Source of the DNA: Nilaparvata lugens | Taxonomy: Eukaryota > Arthropoda > Insecta > Hemiptera > Delphacidae | Assembly: GCF_014356525.2 (NCBI RefSeq) | Contig: NC_052505.1 | Coordinates: 47,579,969 to 47,643,968 of the forward strand | Direction: 5' to 3' | DNA length: 64,000 nt | Shown: positions 31,701 to 43,228 of the stretch, piece after piece | How positions within the stretch are numbered: the stretch's first letter is position 1 | Layout of the letters: the number at the start of each line of letters is the position of its first letter | Notes under the pieces: model-generated | What the model was told of the DNA's origin: nothing | The model's input: only the letters and a program-made list of their open reading frames with translations | Database searches by the model: none | Position numbers and translations under genes: made by a program

Positions 31701-34700
31701 ACGTTCCAATGCCCAGAATAGTAACTCGAAGCGCGCTGCAAACGCGGCGCTTGATGTGGAAACTACAAGCGCCGCGTTTTGCCGACGTTGATTCAAAAGG
31801 CGCGTTTGCATGTGTACGATCGCATTGTTTCTATGTATGTGTCAAACACGCTTTTGACAACCGAGCGTTAACCAAGGCATTTAACGTCGTCATGTGTACA
31901 GGGCCTTATAGGGAGGCCTATCGTTGTCAGCCCAGCGTCTATCATAGTAACAGTAATAAGTAGTTCTTTGAAATCCTGCCATCAGGGAAATCATGATAAG
32001 TGCACTTGAGTGCCTCGATTGAAAAAATATTTTTTTCAATTAATTAAAATAAACCAACTAATTTAAACGATTAGCAAGCAAATTGTCTTAGAGGTTGCGC
32101 TTATAAGCTAAGATCCCAGCGCCTGCTACTCCCGTTGGGGTGACTAAGAGCCAACTTCTCCAAATATGACTTATGAGTTTGAAAATAGCTTTTGAGTAGT
32201 TCGGAACCCACCTAAAGTTGTAGGTCCTCTCTTCATTAATCATCAATAATCGATATAATTATAAACGCACAAGACTGAATCTCATGTTGGCATCTCCCTC
32301 AGAAAAAAATAAAGAAGTTGAAAAACTGTATAATTAGTTGACTGTGGCAAGTTGATAAGGCCTACGAGTTGATAAAATAATATTTGATGACATTGCATAG
32401 CTTATGGGATTCTGAATTATTAAATTTATTATTTCTAATTATAATTAGTAAAAATCATTACTAGGGCTATAGTAGTCTTAATTATAAGTTGAAAGTCATT
32501 GTTCATATTATTATCAATAAATAATATGAAAACAAGTGAAAAATAGGCCTGTATAGCCTACTTGTTTTGCAAGAAAAACACACATTATTGGGCAATATGA
32601 AATAGACAAGACCAAATCACTTTACAAACAAAGATTTAAAAACCTCAGCGAGACCGTAATCGCTCCCCCCTCTTTTTCTTATAAAAAAATGTGGATTTCA
32701 ATAATTGTCAATTTTTATTATATCGCTAGTTTGATGTTTGCAGATTTTTTATTTCTAGATTCAAGTAGGCCTACACTGAATTATTCTATTTTGTAAATAA
32801 TAAGTTGATTCGTTAGCTTTCAAGTGATGAGAATGACATGGATATTATTTGATAGATAAATGAAAATTTACCAATGACCATGAACTAAATTTATAAACAT
32901 CACTCTATGACATCCCATTGTTCATCAATAGCCTATAGCAATTTCAAAACAAGTGGGCCTATTGTTTTATATACGATCAATTGTCAGTAATCCTTGGCTT
33001 GTATTTTGATTTTTCCTCTGAAACAGATTTGCCATAAATGTGAACTCAACATTACAGCAGTCTAAACTAAGCTAGCCTCAGTTTAAACTTATAGAAACTA
33101 CTGAGCAAATAAAACCTTTGAACGTTAGTTTTAAAAGCCTTTCAAACATGTAGGATTATCTGAAAGTCGAATCTTGTTTGTTGACGATGTGAGATGCTGT
33201 TCTAAATTAATAAATGGTTCAAATACACAAGTGGTAGCTTAGATTGTAAACACAGCAAATATAGGGTTTCGATATTTTCAAGATTCAAATTGATAATGGC
33301 GGAAAGCAAAGACATGACTAATGAAACATTGATGTGCTAATTAAAACTTCGGGTAGAATTTTAATTTTTTTCCACTTTCAAAAAGATAGTTTTGATTTTT
33401 TATATAAACGGAACCGATGCATTTTTATCGAACTTCAAGCCCTATAGAAAGTGCTGATAGAATTGTACAGAGTACTAAAGAGGTATTTAAGAGATCTAAA
33501 TTGAATTTTTGGTGTAATGACGCCTTCAAGAACCTGCTTTGTGATAAGTCAATAATAAATGTGAATTGATTTTGATAAATGTGATGATTTGATTTTTTTA
33601 AGCGGTCACGTTTTTATCTGCCATCTGAATAATTGTTGTTATTATGTGTATTTGAAATTGAATTCTCTGACGCCATCGATTCCACAACTGTAGGTAATGG
33701 ATGAACCAGAAAAATATTAAGATTCACGTTAGAATCAGTACATATTAGACTACACAGTACCCCGCCTCCTATGATAATTGAAATTAATTATATTAATATC
33801 TGGTCTAGAATCAATTTGGTGACATTGCGCAACAAGAAATTGATAGCGCCATCTGCTCTGTTCAATGTCAAAGAAAGAAAACATATAGGTAGGTGTACAT
33901 AAACAAGTAGGTACTGACTTTATAACATGAATTTTACTAAAGGCTTGAATTTTAGTTTACAACTTACCTTTTTATCTTTTTGTTCCTTTTCAAGTTTAGC
34001 CTTAAGCGCGGCGGCTTCAGCTTCTTTTGCTTCATTTTCTTCCTCCTCAGGATCATCCCAGCAATCCTGAAGATAAAAATCAAAAGTAGCATAAAGTAGC
34101 AATTAAATTGATTGATGGTAAAAACAGCAACAATACACTAAAAATATATTTATTACTCCTATCATTAGATTTAGTAACAGATAGAAAGTTAAATTGAATC
34201 TCAATAAAGTAAATTTTTCCATTATCCTAAGGTAGGATGTTATCAAGTATTTTTTCTCACTTTAATAATTGCTCAACCCATTGATTAACTTAGTACTCGC
34301 GTAAGATAGAGGTAGCCTACAGTTCAAATTATCGTGTTTCACAAGAGAATAGAAATAAAAAAAATGGTTATGGTACCACATAGAAACTTTCTTGTGTTAA
34401 TTTTCATTACTATTTTACAAAAATATTGCTATTTCTGTATGCATTATTACAGTATGGTATTAACAATACATATAGCAATAAACAATAGACTACAGTAGGC
34501 TATAGCAGATAAAACTATCTATGATGGAAAGAAATTGGATTTCATAATTTTTTCAAGAGCTTACCTTCACATAAAAAAAGCTTTGTTCAAATGTTTTTAA
34601 TGGTAGGCTACCGTATTTCATCAAATTATCTATGCAGATTTCTATGATGATGATTGAGCATACAGGATGATGAGCTGCAGGCTTACAAGTAAGTAATGAA

Positions 34701-35334
34701 ACTGATGATGATGATGAGAGATGAGTTAAAGCTTAAGGTGGGTTTCGAACCACAGGAAAGAATTTTTTTAGAACAGAATGAATCGACAAAATTTGACGCA
34801 AGCAGCTTTACCAAAGACTTACAATATGCTTAAAATAAGTTTCAACTTAGAATAAAATAGTTTTATTTCGAATGTCTAATTCATAACAGATGGAGGATCA
34901 GGATAAAATTATACATTGAGGATTGAGCAATTTTAATCATTTATAAATTTGATATGGTTAATACAAAAAATGTAGGCTAAGGTTAGTTCCCTGAAGCACG
35001 TTTTATAGTAGGGTTGGAATTCTCAACAATAAGGACAATAGGGTTAACATAGTAGACAATATGATGTTTAACCAGAGATATTGGTAAACAGGAAAATTGA
35101 TTATTTAGAATTATGCACATGTCTTTAAAAAATTGATAACATATTGCTACTCACTTTTATGTCGTCCTCATCTTCTCCTTCCCATTGCTGAGACACGAGT
35201 CCCATTGACAGCGTGCTCTGCTGAAAATCAGCATCTGGAAATAAAAGAAACGATATAATTTGACAATTTACTAATATGACAATGTCGATTAAAAATATTT
35301 TTGTTAACTTACCCCATTTGTCGTCTCCTGACAT
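25674..35334 (-). CDS. EIF3J: Eukaryotic translation initiation factor 3 subunit J
   Basis: Spliced CDS is complement(join(25674..25727, 27750..27874, 29391..29702, 30802..30940, 33968..34066, 35155..35234, 35313..35334)), 831 bases, 276 residues; human eIF3j is about 258. All junctions are GT-AG with matching phases. The order is MSGDDKWDADF, acidic QQWEGEDEDDIKDCWDDPEE, a charged helix rich in Lys/Glu (residues ~45-110), KLQEESDLQLAKEM, then TKKDFENYKDEIVSHL and the family's acidic end closing in DFM. eIF3j is the loosely bound eIF3 subunit that sits near the 40S decoding centre, aids eIF3-40S binding and mRNA selection, and helps ribosome recycling. I cannot exclude a small extra exon between 27750 and 25727, although the joined phase is correct without one. 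Confidence 0.94.
25728..27749 (-). other. EIF3J intron 6
   Basis: AT-rich intron. Its middle (26480-27390) is a foldback repeat and the rest shows no gene. At 27590-27650 there is a short GC-richer tract (gtgcgtacgtgcgcaagcgtg) that looks like the end of a worn transposon. Confidence 0.55.
26480..27390. repeat. Foldback repeat in EIF3J intron
   Basis: The left arm (cttcacccccaaattttgg, gaactgagaggttgcgcagg) is inverted in the right arm (cgcgacctctcagttta, ccaaaatttgggggttttt, agtgaagccgct). A second short copy of the right end follows at 27420-27500 (attcggggattat, gacgaagccgctct). Non-coding; no target duplication assigned. Confidence 0.65.
27750..27874 (-). CDS. EIF3J: EIF3J exon 6
   Basis: Reads LTTADVKNLHTSIGSLHAEK, then LKADQGKSKKKVKPTIKKAHDA. 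It aligns with the Lys-rich stretch after the helical core of eIF3j. Donor gct/gtaagt, acceptor attttcag on the - strand. Confidence 0.92.
28151..28942. mobile_element. MITE with gcccggtttctcag ends, host of a nested MITE
   Basis: The ends are inverted: GCCCGGTTTCTCAGTCGTTC at 28151 and GAACGACTGAGAAACCGGGC ending at 28942, a perfect 20-bp match. The interior is AT-rich with repeated ttcaataa/ttattgaa-type words. A different MITE is inserted at 28341-28481. It lies in EIF3J intron 5. Confidence 0.88.
28341..28481. mobile_element. Nested palindromic MITE (second copy of 16154 family)
   Basis: The hairpin begins CCGGTTGCACAAAAGCCGGT and ends GCTTTTGTGCAACCGGGC. The direct repeat CTTGATG flanks it at 28334-28340 and 28482-28488, a 7-bp target duplication, so the insertion was made into the older MITE. 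Confidence 0.88.
29391..29702 (-). CDS. EIF3J: EIF3J exon 5
   Basis: The largest exon. GDLGFGDDTRKEDSDKSDDE is followed by a Ser/Lys-rich linker, then DPFVLRISDTSVTKSLKTKK and DFENYKDEIVSHLSGASRNE. The second half matches the folded dimeric core of eIF3j. The acidic linker is longer than in vertebrates, which explains the extra protein length. Confidence 0.93.
30802..30940 (-). CDS. EIF3J: EIF3J exon 4
   Basis: Encodes KKLQEAKSLKEEKRLEDMTP, then EERFAEKLKRQKLQEESDLQ and LAKEMIG. The TPEE...KL..KLQEESDL.LAKE string is the strongest eIF3j signature in the gene. Confidence 0.96.
31537..31905. mobile_element. Harbinger-like MITE with TTA duplication
   Basis: The ends are inverted: GGGCCTGTACACATG at 31537 and CATGTGTACAGGGCC ending at 31905 (one mismatch). 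The trinucleotide TTA flanks both sides (31534-31536, 31906-31908). A 3-bp TTA/TAA duplication and GGGCC-start ends are typical of PIF/Harbinger. The interior is GC-rich with many aacgcg/cgcgtt words; short open frames there have no recognisable product. It lies in EIF3J intron 3. Confidence 0.82.
31909..33967 (-). other. EIF3J intron 3, remainder
   Basis: AT-rich intron, rich in the insect-style word taggcctac. I see no gene, no RNA gene and no clear repeat boundary. Confidence 0.5.
33968..34066 (-). CDS. EIF3J: EIF3J exon 3
   Basis: 33 codons: DCWDDPEEEENEAKEAEAAA, then LKAKLEKEQKDKK. Joined to exon 2 it restores the family motif WEGED-DD-K-D-WDD. The acceptor is atcttcag and the donor aag/gtaagt on the - strand. 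Confidence 0.95.
34067..35154 (-). other. EIF3J intron 2
   Basis: AT-rich intron with no supported element. An isolated tRNA B-box-like sequence on the - strand near 34738-34752 has no A box or cloverleaf. Confidence 0.5.
35155..35234 (-). CDS. EIF3J: EIF3J exon 2
   Basis: Encodes DADFQQSTLSMGLVSQQWEG, then EDEDDIK. The acceptor is atttccag and the donor aaa/gtgagt on the - strand. Confidence 0.94.
35313..35334 (-). CDS. EIF3J: EIF3J exon 1 (start codon)
   Basis: 22 coding bases: MSGDDKW plus one base of the next codon, then donor g/gtaagt. The start is chosen because it is the first ATG before the conserved W-D-D pattern and the upstream codons do not resemble the family. Confidence 0.88.
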
Positions 35335-35433
35335 TTCTATTTGAAGCACCAAATTCTAGCCTACCATTGCCAAATTCACGTTCACTACTTGTTCTCTCAT
35401 TCACGCACCAAAACCAATGCCATCGTCATGCTA

Positions 35434-35471
35434 AAAGGTCGACTGTCTTGTAATGACGATAGTCGACCTTT
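35434..35471. promoter_or_regulatory. Perfect inverted repeat upstream of EIF3J
   Basis: AAAGGTCGACT (35434-35444) and AGTCGACCTTT (35461-35471) are exact complements with a 16-bp loop, about 100 bp upstream of the EIF3J start codon. It could be a protein-binding dyad or a hairpin in the 5' leader. The function is inferred only from position. Confidence 0.35.
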
Positions 35472-36839
35472 CTGTCGATACACGATAAGGTTTCTGGGGG
35501 TAAAATATTAAAAACGTTCAATTTATATCATTGAGAATAATATTATAACAAGGGATGTCAAAGAGCTGCTGTTGATGAGTTTATCAATATAATTTTTTAT
35601 AAATTTTCAGAGGTGATTTAATTCTTTAATTTTTTCCATTAGGATCTTCAGCATTTCAAAGGTTGTCAATCCAATTTTATTGGCGGGAGTTTCAAGTTTG
35701 AAATAAATTCTGTGACTCCTTTCCAATGAATTTTATTTTTGCCAAAAGCAATCTGTAGCCTAAAGAACAAAAATATAACTAGTTTGGCTACAGTGAGGCA
35801 TGGACAGATTACAGAAAAGAAAATTGGATCTGATGAAAATATTCCATTATATTCAACCCAATTAAATACCGTATCAATACCAATTTTACTCCCATTTAAA
35901 CATTATAAGAGAAATGCCAACCCGTCGACTTGAATCTTAGTCCTCACTTCGCTCGGTCAATTAATTGATCTTTACATCATGATAAACATTCTGGGATAAC
36001 TTGAATCACTTTTTTTTGTAAGGCGATAGAAAATAAAAACAAACAAGTGACATCCAAGTGCGGATCCAGGAAGAGGATCCGATCGACTCCGACACCCCAC
36101 TTTCCAAGTGGTGTTCGAAAAAACTCCAGTTACTATAGTCTAGTCGATATAGAGATGAAGAAGAGGGTGTGCTTGCATTTTATATTATGTTTTTTTTTTC
36201 AATACAGTATATTGTTTGGAATCATAAGAGAAGTCCAGAACAAAATTTTCATGCTAAATAATTTTCTTGTGCTAGATACAGGTGGCCCAAGAACCTCGTA
36301 TTCTCGGTTCATTTTCAAGTTTTCATTCATTTATTTTCCCCAAATAATGTAATCGGACAGAAAAATTTGATTTTGCCTTTTTTTATTTTCATGAATCCTA
36401 ATAAAATCAGATCATTCGGAACTTTTTATCTTCAATGAGTACTGAGTTACAAATTTCAAAAATGAGTAGAATTTTAAGAAAAAAAGTCAATTTTGATGAA
36501 TTTTAGTTTTTGATCATTATCTTTTGATTATTACCATTTAAATGTATAATTCCTCTGGGTTTAATTTTGTGACTACAATTTTGAGACTAGGTAGAGCGCT
36601 CATGAAGATTTGCAAGTACACCTGATAACAATGCTCCTTGTATTTTGAAAAACAAGTAAGCTTTAGCTCCAATCATCATCACCTCCATCACAGCTCCATT
36701 GTCATCACATTGATATTTCGCACCATGATAATGATTTCATTAGATCATGTGAGAATCACCCGTTAGATGCACTTAGTGGAGAGGCGCGCATGATGATCCT
36801 AATGAACTAAAAGATCAGAATGATCTAATGTGGCAAAAT

Positions 36840-37720
36840 GGTGTTTCCAAACTCCCTACAAATATTCTAGGGCCGGGGCGTATATAAGGGGGTGCCCAAG
36901 GGGTCCGGGCCTCCGAAATGATGAATATAAAGAAAAATAAGTACGGTACAGTAATCTGATTTTTTTATGAATCATATGCGAATGCATCGCAGCGGCAGAC
37001 AAAGATATTTCTTCTTCTTTTAGAACGGATAAGTGTTTACAGATGTGACTGTGTTTATTTGAAATCACTCAACCTCACATCAACCTTGGCCCCCCCCCAA
37101 AAATTTATTCTTCAAACGCCACTGTTCAAGGGACTGTTCCTGGGTACGAAACATAGCCGTATAACACATTTTTAAACAGTCCGAAAGTCCTTATAGTTAC
37201 TCACAAAGCCGCCATTTTTTTCACTTACTATATTTTTTCTCAACAATGGCTGAACATATGGAAATGAAACTTCACAAAATCATTCATGTCAACAATACAG
37301 AGCTATAAAAAAAATAATGAAAATTTTTCAAATTCATAATACAAAATGGCGGCAGTTTAAAATTGTCTTTCTAGAATATCCAAAAAACCGTTGATTTTAC
37401 AAAAGAGTTACAAGAACATATTTTTCCCTTAAATTTGATTACAATTCGTTTGACACCTTATTTATCAAGATTGAACAAATATTTAGTGAGATATGGCAGC
37501 TTTAGAGGTAGGTGACTACTACCTAATAGTTTGTTGCAGTTCAACCTTAGTCACCTCAATGATGCAACAATCTATCTTCATTTGCATTGCATGTTATTAG
37601 TACGGTATGTAAGCGATTTAAGGTTATTCAGAAAAATAATATAACATAGAATAACCCTCTAAAGGTCGGTTACCCACGACTAAAGCTGCCATATCTCACT
37701 AAATATTGAACTACATACGA
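36840..37720. mobile_element. Truncated family F MITE
   Basis: It resembles the left arm and interior of 1339-2299: gtttccaaactccctacaaa, gactgttcctgggta, agttactcacaaagccgcc, gagatatggcagctttag and its inverse ctgccatatctcactaa. The right end is missing. Confidence 0.7.
36873..37124. mobile_element. Small hAT-type MITE inside family F copy
   Basis: It interrupts the family F text ctaggg|cattgttcctggg. The flanking octamers are ttctaggg (36865-36872) and ttcaaggg (37125-37132), one mismatch. The ends are loosely inverted (CCGGGGCGT left; CAGTGGCGT as the complement of the right end), with G-rich and C-rich subterminal runs. 252 bp, no coding capacity. Confidence 0.7.
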
Positions 37721-37879
37721 CTGAACTTGAAAGTCTTAACTCGATACACAGGTTCAGCTTGGGTGATGGCTGTGCTGGATTTGAGGGTTTCTTTTCTGAC
37801 TTCTCGATGGAAGGAAACAAGCTCAAATGAACTTGGTTCATTCCTGGATGATCCAATACTGATGTCTACTCGGCCCTGG

Positions 37880-37915
37880 CTATAGTGTGGTTCACGTTAT
37901 ATTTTATAATGGCAG
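37880..37915. mobile_element. Family M MITE end fragment
   Basis: ctatagtgtggttcacgtta, then ttataatggcagtgga, closely matches the ends of 24266-24512 and 60679-61062. No partner end was recognised nearby. Confidence 0.5.
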
Positions 37916-38613
37916 TGGAGTTATAACCGTTAAAACGTCATCATTTTCAGACTTATAATTCGTGTAGGAGGAATAGTTTCCTAATCAATATAGATGATAT
38001 AAGATGAAATGTAACAGGACATCAAGAAAAACATCAGGACATCAGGACAAATGTATATCCATCCATCGTTGGAACGATGGGATCAAATTCGGTTCCATAT
38101 ATTGATTTGGAGTCAAGAGACATTTCACGTCATTGCGAGAGTTTCACGGAACTATGTATATGCAAAAATATAATACTATGTCTATATAATATCACCCTGC
38201 GAAAATTCAACTTTCCCTTGCTCAGTTGCGTAGAACCAGTTTACTATTTGTCTTCATTGACTGGGCTAATATGGATGAAATATTGGACAATTAAGATTAT
38301 GCATGATTATTGTTAAATCATTTTTCCTGGGGAAATGCCCAATATGAAAAATTTCAAATCCAGTCAAAGTTGTGAAGAATCCTCTCCCCTTTTCATCACT
38401 ATATATATCTACTACTTAGATAGGATATATACGAGGATAGGATCAATCAGACTATAGAATTAATCATAATCAATCAGCTGACAAGTGGATTACACATATG
38501 TCTGGCCGTGTCTATTTCTATAAGGAAGGGTTTCAATATTTTTTATGATGCGTGCCCATCAGTATCAATATTCTCACATTTGAAAAACAAATCCAATAGG
38601 TAAATAGCAATAT

Positions 38614-41470
38614 ACCTAGAATACAGGGTAGTGGCCACGAAAAGATGCGCAGTAACAAATCCAAACCAACTGGTCGGTGTGTCGTCATTGGTGCTCTAAA
38701 AGTCTATTCTTCCTATCTTTTCAATGTTGAATTGAACAACTTTGTGAGTTTTTTAATCAAAAAGTACATAACTTTCAAGTCCCATCGACATCTCCTACGA
38801 TTCATACGATATCTATCTTCAATTTTTCTAGAAATATAATACTTTTAGACGGCTGGATCTTTATCAGTTTGTAAGAGCCTGCACATCGATACCCGTTGCT
38901 CTCTTATTGGAAATTAACATGCTTTTCCTGGCTCTTTTGTAATTCAATTACTCAATTACACAACAACAATTTACACAACATTTATCTTTACTTTTCTCGA
39001 ACAACTTTGTAAGTCTTTTTCTGAAATAGTACATAACTTTCAAGTCCCATCGACATCTCTTACGATTTATACAATATTTACCTTTTATTTTTTTTAGAAA
39101 TTAATCACTTTTGAACTCCTAGATCTTCCAGAATGCTCGATAATGTAAGGGCATACCGGTTAGAACTCTCATTTCATGATAGAGAAGTCTAATTTGATAC
39201 TTCGAGAAGGGATACTCATAGAAGTAATGAATAGATTTAATTTGGCAACATTTGAAAAAATGAATGGTTTCAAAGGTTTTCTATTGGAGTTTTAATATCC
39301 CAACAAATATAGAGTTGAAAAAAGGTACTGAATATAGCCTATTTTTCCTAGTAATTCTTTGAATCACGCCTGATTCTCAGGCAGTTTATATCAGAGTACG
39401 GCGGAAATATTATTTCTTGTGGAATTGTAGGATATTCTGGACGGGTGTAGGCAGCTCTGCCGGCTGATTTTTTATCCGAATTACAGGTGTTAAGCGTCCA
39501 GAGGCTCTTGCGAATCCACAAGATTGGCAAGAGCCAATCAGCCTTGCTGATTATCAAGGTAATATTCCTTTTTTTAAAAGAACAAATATCTGATTTTATC
39601 AAAATGAATATGACTGAATCATTAATCTTATATATATGATGTCTTCAGTCATATTGAAGAAAAATTATTGTAGAATCTTGAGGCCTACATTTTTTCAATC
39701 ACTGTTTTATCATCATAATAATTAGACTTGGCTTGAATACTTAAATAGTTGTATTGAGCTTTCTCGTTATTTATTACTTTTTACACATTCGAGCTGTTTC
39801 CTTTGTTCATTGTGATATTCTTCTGCAAAATCAACCAGTATCTATCCTTTCAAAACTGATTCTAATACTAATCTCAATGCAGAATACATATTAAGGAAAA
39901 GCTAATATTAATTTGATAAAAGTGAAATCAAGAGCGGTTGCAGAGAATAAAGGTTGTTAGTGCAGGGTATTCCATCAGTGATTTGGAAGGAGAATGTGGA
40001 TGATCAATGGCTGAAGATGGTAAGCGCACCACTTTCCTTCCTTATGATAGTATATTATTATATTATGATATTTGATGATTTTTTTATAAACAATCAATTG
40101 GATTGATCAACAATTGAATTTCAATTGAATTTTCAATAAAGAACTTTGGATTCAAAATTATTTCTACTCAGTGTTAAAGGCACAATCTAGGAACATATTT
40201 TTTAACACATATACATCACTCACACTTCATGTGGTAGAAAGCCCCAATAAGGAACAAGAGAGAGTATAAAGTGATAGTATAACACTCATATTATAAATGC
40301 ATTATAAACTGAATAAATTGCAATTTGAAAAAATATTTTGAAATATGCCCAACTATTATCTCTCCGGTTATAGAAAAATAATGTGGAGATTGAGAAGAAT
40401 TGGAATTCACCACACATTATCCTATTTCAAGTGTATGAGAGTTTAATTTCAAGAATAGAAATGCCCTCAGAGTTGGTTGAAGATATTGTCATCCTTTCGT
40501 AGTCTTTCAAACAGGCATTCAACCGATCACTTGTCTTATAGAATTATCAAAGTTTATTAGAAGGAATAATATATTGTAGTATTCTTATAGTATGAATTCC
40601 TATTCATACGTATGCTTTTCAACGTATCATTCATTTTCATTTAATACATTATTATTGGATCATGAAGAGTTGGTTTTCCCTTTCAAAAATAAATAAAGAA
40701 TGAGAATTTTACAATAAGAGAACAAATTATCAACTAAAAACTCCTCTTACAAATAATAAATGAGAAATATGTGTTTCACAATACGAGAGCAAGTATTCAA
40801 TACAATTCTCAATTTTTGAGAATTCCCCACGTGGTATTCATGCTTTAATATATTATATTCGCCTTTATATTTTGCTGTAGTTTCCAATTGGAGAGATACA
40901 ACCAGAAATCTATTTCCTGATCAAGTATGTGAGAGCTATAATTTTCCTGAAAAAAGATCCTCCTAAGGGATTAGGCAAGATGTTCTATTGATTCTACATA
41001 TAATATACAGTACACAGACAAGATAAAGGATCATGAGAGAAGTAATATTATAGTACAATCAAATGTTTTCACGTTTTTAATTCCTTATTCAATGATCGAT
41101 TTATCAAATTATTTAACTTGAGTAATTGAATTACAAAAGAGCCAGGAAAAGCATGTTAATTTTCAATAAGAGAGCAACAGGTACTCGATGTGCAGGCTCT
41201 TACAAAATCTATCATTCTGAAAGATCCAGCCGTCCAAAAGTATTAAATTTCTAGAAAAATTGAAGATAAATATTGTATGAATCGTAGGAGATGTCGATGG
41301 GACTTAAAAGCTATCTACTTTTTGAGAAAAAGACTCACAAAGCTGCACAATTTAACATTGAAAAGATAGGAAGAATGGACTTTTAGAGCACCAATAACGT
41401 CATACCGATCATCTGACTCTGATCATTAAAAGATCGAGATGCGCGTGGCCAGTACCTTTTTATTCTAGGT
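38614..41470. mobile_element. 2.9-kb foldback element with ~300-bp arms
   Basis: The left arm starts acctagaata (38614) and passes through gtggccacg, attggtgctctaaaagtc, tcccatcgacatctcctacg, cacatcgatacc and aacatgcttttcctggctct to about 38960. The same text is inverted from about 41105 to 41470. Part of the left arm is duplicated at 38990-39110. The centre is AT-rich without a gene. Confidence 0.78.
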
Positions 41471-41820
41471 ACCTTGGTAAATAGGTTGAAAATATGATTA
41501 TGAAAAATGATTAAATGAACTGAATAATGCTGAAGAAATTAAGATATTCTTGATTGAAAAAAATTAATTTTAAAATATTCGAGAAATATTATTATCAGAT
41601 GGAAAGATTATCACGAAAATGGAAAAATCATCACATGAGATACAAATTCAAACGTGAAATGAGTTTATTAACATAAGTGAGTTTTTGATCTTGGAGAAAA
41701 AAATAACAGTTTTTAAGAGTAAATTATGATTCAAATGTGAATTGTGATTCAACTGAATGAATCAACTAGAACAGGTGACATCAGATACATGAGAAAACTG
41801 CGTGAGGCCTACTGTTCACA

Positions 41821-41830
41821 GAACTACTAG
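41821..41830 (+). mobile_element. Family R 3' terminus abutting the next copy
   Basis: The 3' signature (ggcctactgttcacagaact, then actag) ends at 41830 and the next family R copy starts at 41831 with no base between them. Upstream, interior family R text (cagactatagaatta, aatcagctgacaagtggatt) is at 38448-38495, so this copy was split by the foldback at 38614-41470. Confidence 0.65.
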
Positions 41831-42200
41831 TTGACCGAGCGAAGTGAGGTCTAAGATTCAAGTCGACGGTTTGGCATTTCTCTTAATGTTGAAATGTTTC
41901 TATGTTCATATGTTGCGCATTTAAGGCGAAACGCAGAGATAGATTTTCATGAAATTTAACAGGTATGTTCCTTTTTAAATTGCGCGTCGACGTAAATACA
42001 AGGTTTTTGGAAATTTTGCATTTCAATGATAATAATTTTGAAAGGAAAAAGAAGCCTCCTTCATCGCCAATATTACCGTAAAACCTAGACTATTATTCAT
42101 CATAAATCAGCTGTCTAGTGGACTATAATACTACCATAGCCACCTCTAATACAAGGCCCCGGCCTACGATATTGCAACGTCGCAGCGTAGGCCTAGAATC

Positions 42201-42372
42201 TAAAGGTGCGTACAGACGAACGCGCCGCAACATGAGCAATTCACTTTAAATCAGCTGACTATATCTGTATTTTTACAGAAACGGTAAGATACAGATATAA
42301 AAAGCTTGGCATCAGCTGATTAAAAGTGAATTGCTCATGTTCGCGGCGTGTAAATCTGTATACGCACCTTTA
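42201..42372. mobile_element. MITE with aaaggtgcgtacaga ends
   Basis: TAAAGGTGCGTACAGAC at the left is inverted at the right (tctgtatacgcacctttA). Inner arms include gagcaattcactttaaatca and its inverse. A longer relative is at 60190-61279. Confidence 0.8.
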
Positions 42373-42402
42373 TACATGATTAGTGAAAAAGATCAGCTGG
42401 TA

Positions 42403-43228
42403 TTTTTACTTTCCTTGCCCTATTACCATAGGTAAGGAAAGTATTGCTTTCCAAAAAATTAAGGTACCCTAATTTAAAGTTTTTTATACGTTTCAAGGTC
42501 CACTGAGTCCAAAAACATGGTTTTTGGGTGTTGGTCTGTATGTGTGTATGTCTGTGAACACGATAACTCCATTCCTAATTAACCGATTGACTTGAAATTT
42601 CAAACTTAAGGTCCTTATACCATGAGGATCCGACAATAAGAAATTCAATAAAATTCAATTCAAGATGGCGGAAAAAATGGCGGATGATTACTAAAAAACC
42701 ATGTTTTCCACTGTTTTCTCGAAAACGGCTCTAACGATTTTCTTCAAATTCATACCATGGATAGCTATATTTATAAGCCTTATCAACTGACATGAGTCTC
42801 ATTTCTGTGAAAATTACAGGAGCTCCGTGATATTCTTGAGAAAAATGGCGGATAATCCAAAAAACAATGTTTTTCACGGTTTTCTCGAAAACGGCTCTAA
42901 CGAGTTTCTTCAAATTTATACCATGGATAGCTTATTCATAAGCCCTATCGACTGACATGAGTCTCATTTCTGGGAAAATTTCAGGAGCTCCGTAATATTC
43001 TTGAGAAAAATGGCGGATAATTACTAAAAAACCATGTTTTTCACGATTTTCCCAAAAATGACTGGACCGTTTTTTTTCAAATTCATACCCTCTATAGTTA
43101 TCTATCAGCTCTATTAACTGGCATGAGTCTCCTTTCTGGGAAACTTATGGGGGGTCCACCCCATCCTTGAGAAATGGACTTTGTAACTTCCTTCTCGTGC
43201 ATGAGGTAGGTAGGTAGAGCAGTTCATA
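42403..43228 (+). repeat. Family S copy, forward
   Basis: It starts actttccttgccctattacc with the inverse word ggtaaggaaagt close by. It then has aaggtaccctaatttaaag, a short gtatgtgtgtatgtctgtg tract, and three ~168-bp internal tandem units each containing aaaaatggcggataa and atggatagct (near 42672, 42840, 43006). Frames through it encode nothing I recognise. Confidence 0.8.

Noticed and set aside
34738..34752. tRNA or tRNA-derived SINE suggested by a ggttcgaaaccca B-box-like sequence (- strand)
   Set aside because: No A box at the right distance and no cloverleaf pairing could be found.
42731..42913. Short - strand frames recurring in the 42-47 kb repeats (WYEFEENR-like)
   Set aside because: They recur with stops and frameshifts in each family S copy, change between copies and match no protein I know; they follow from the ~168-bp DNA repeat.
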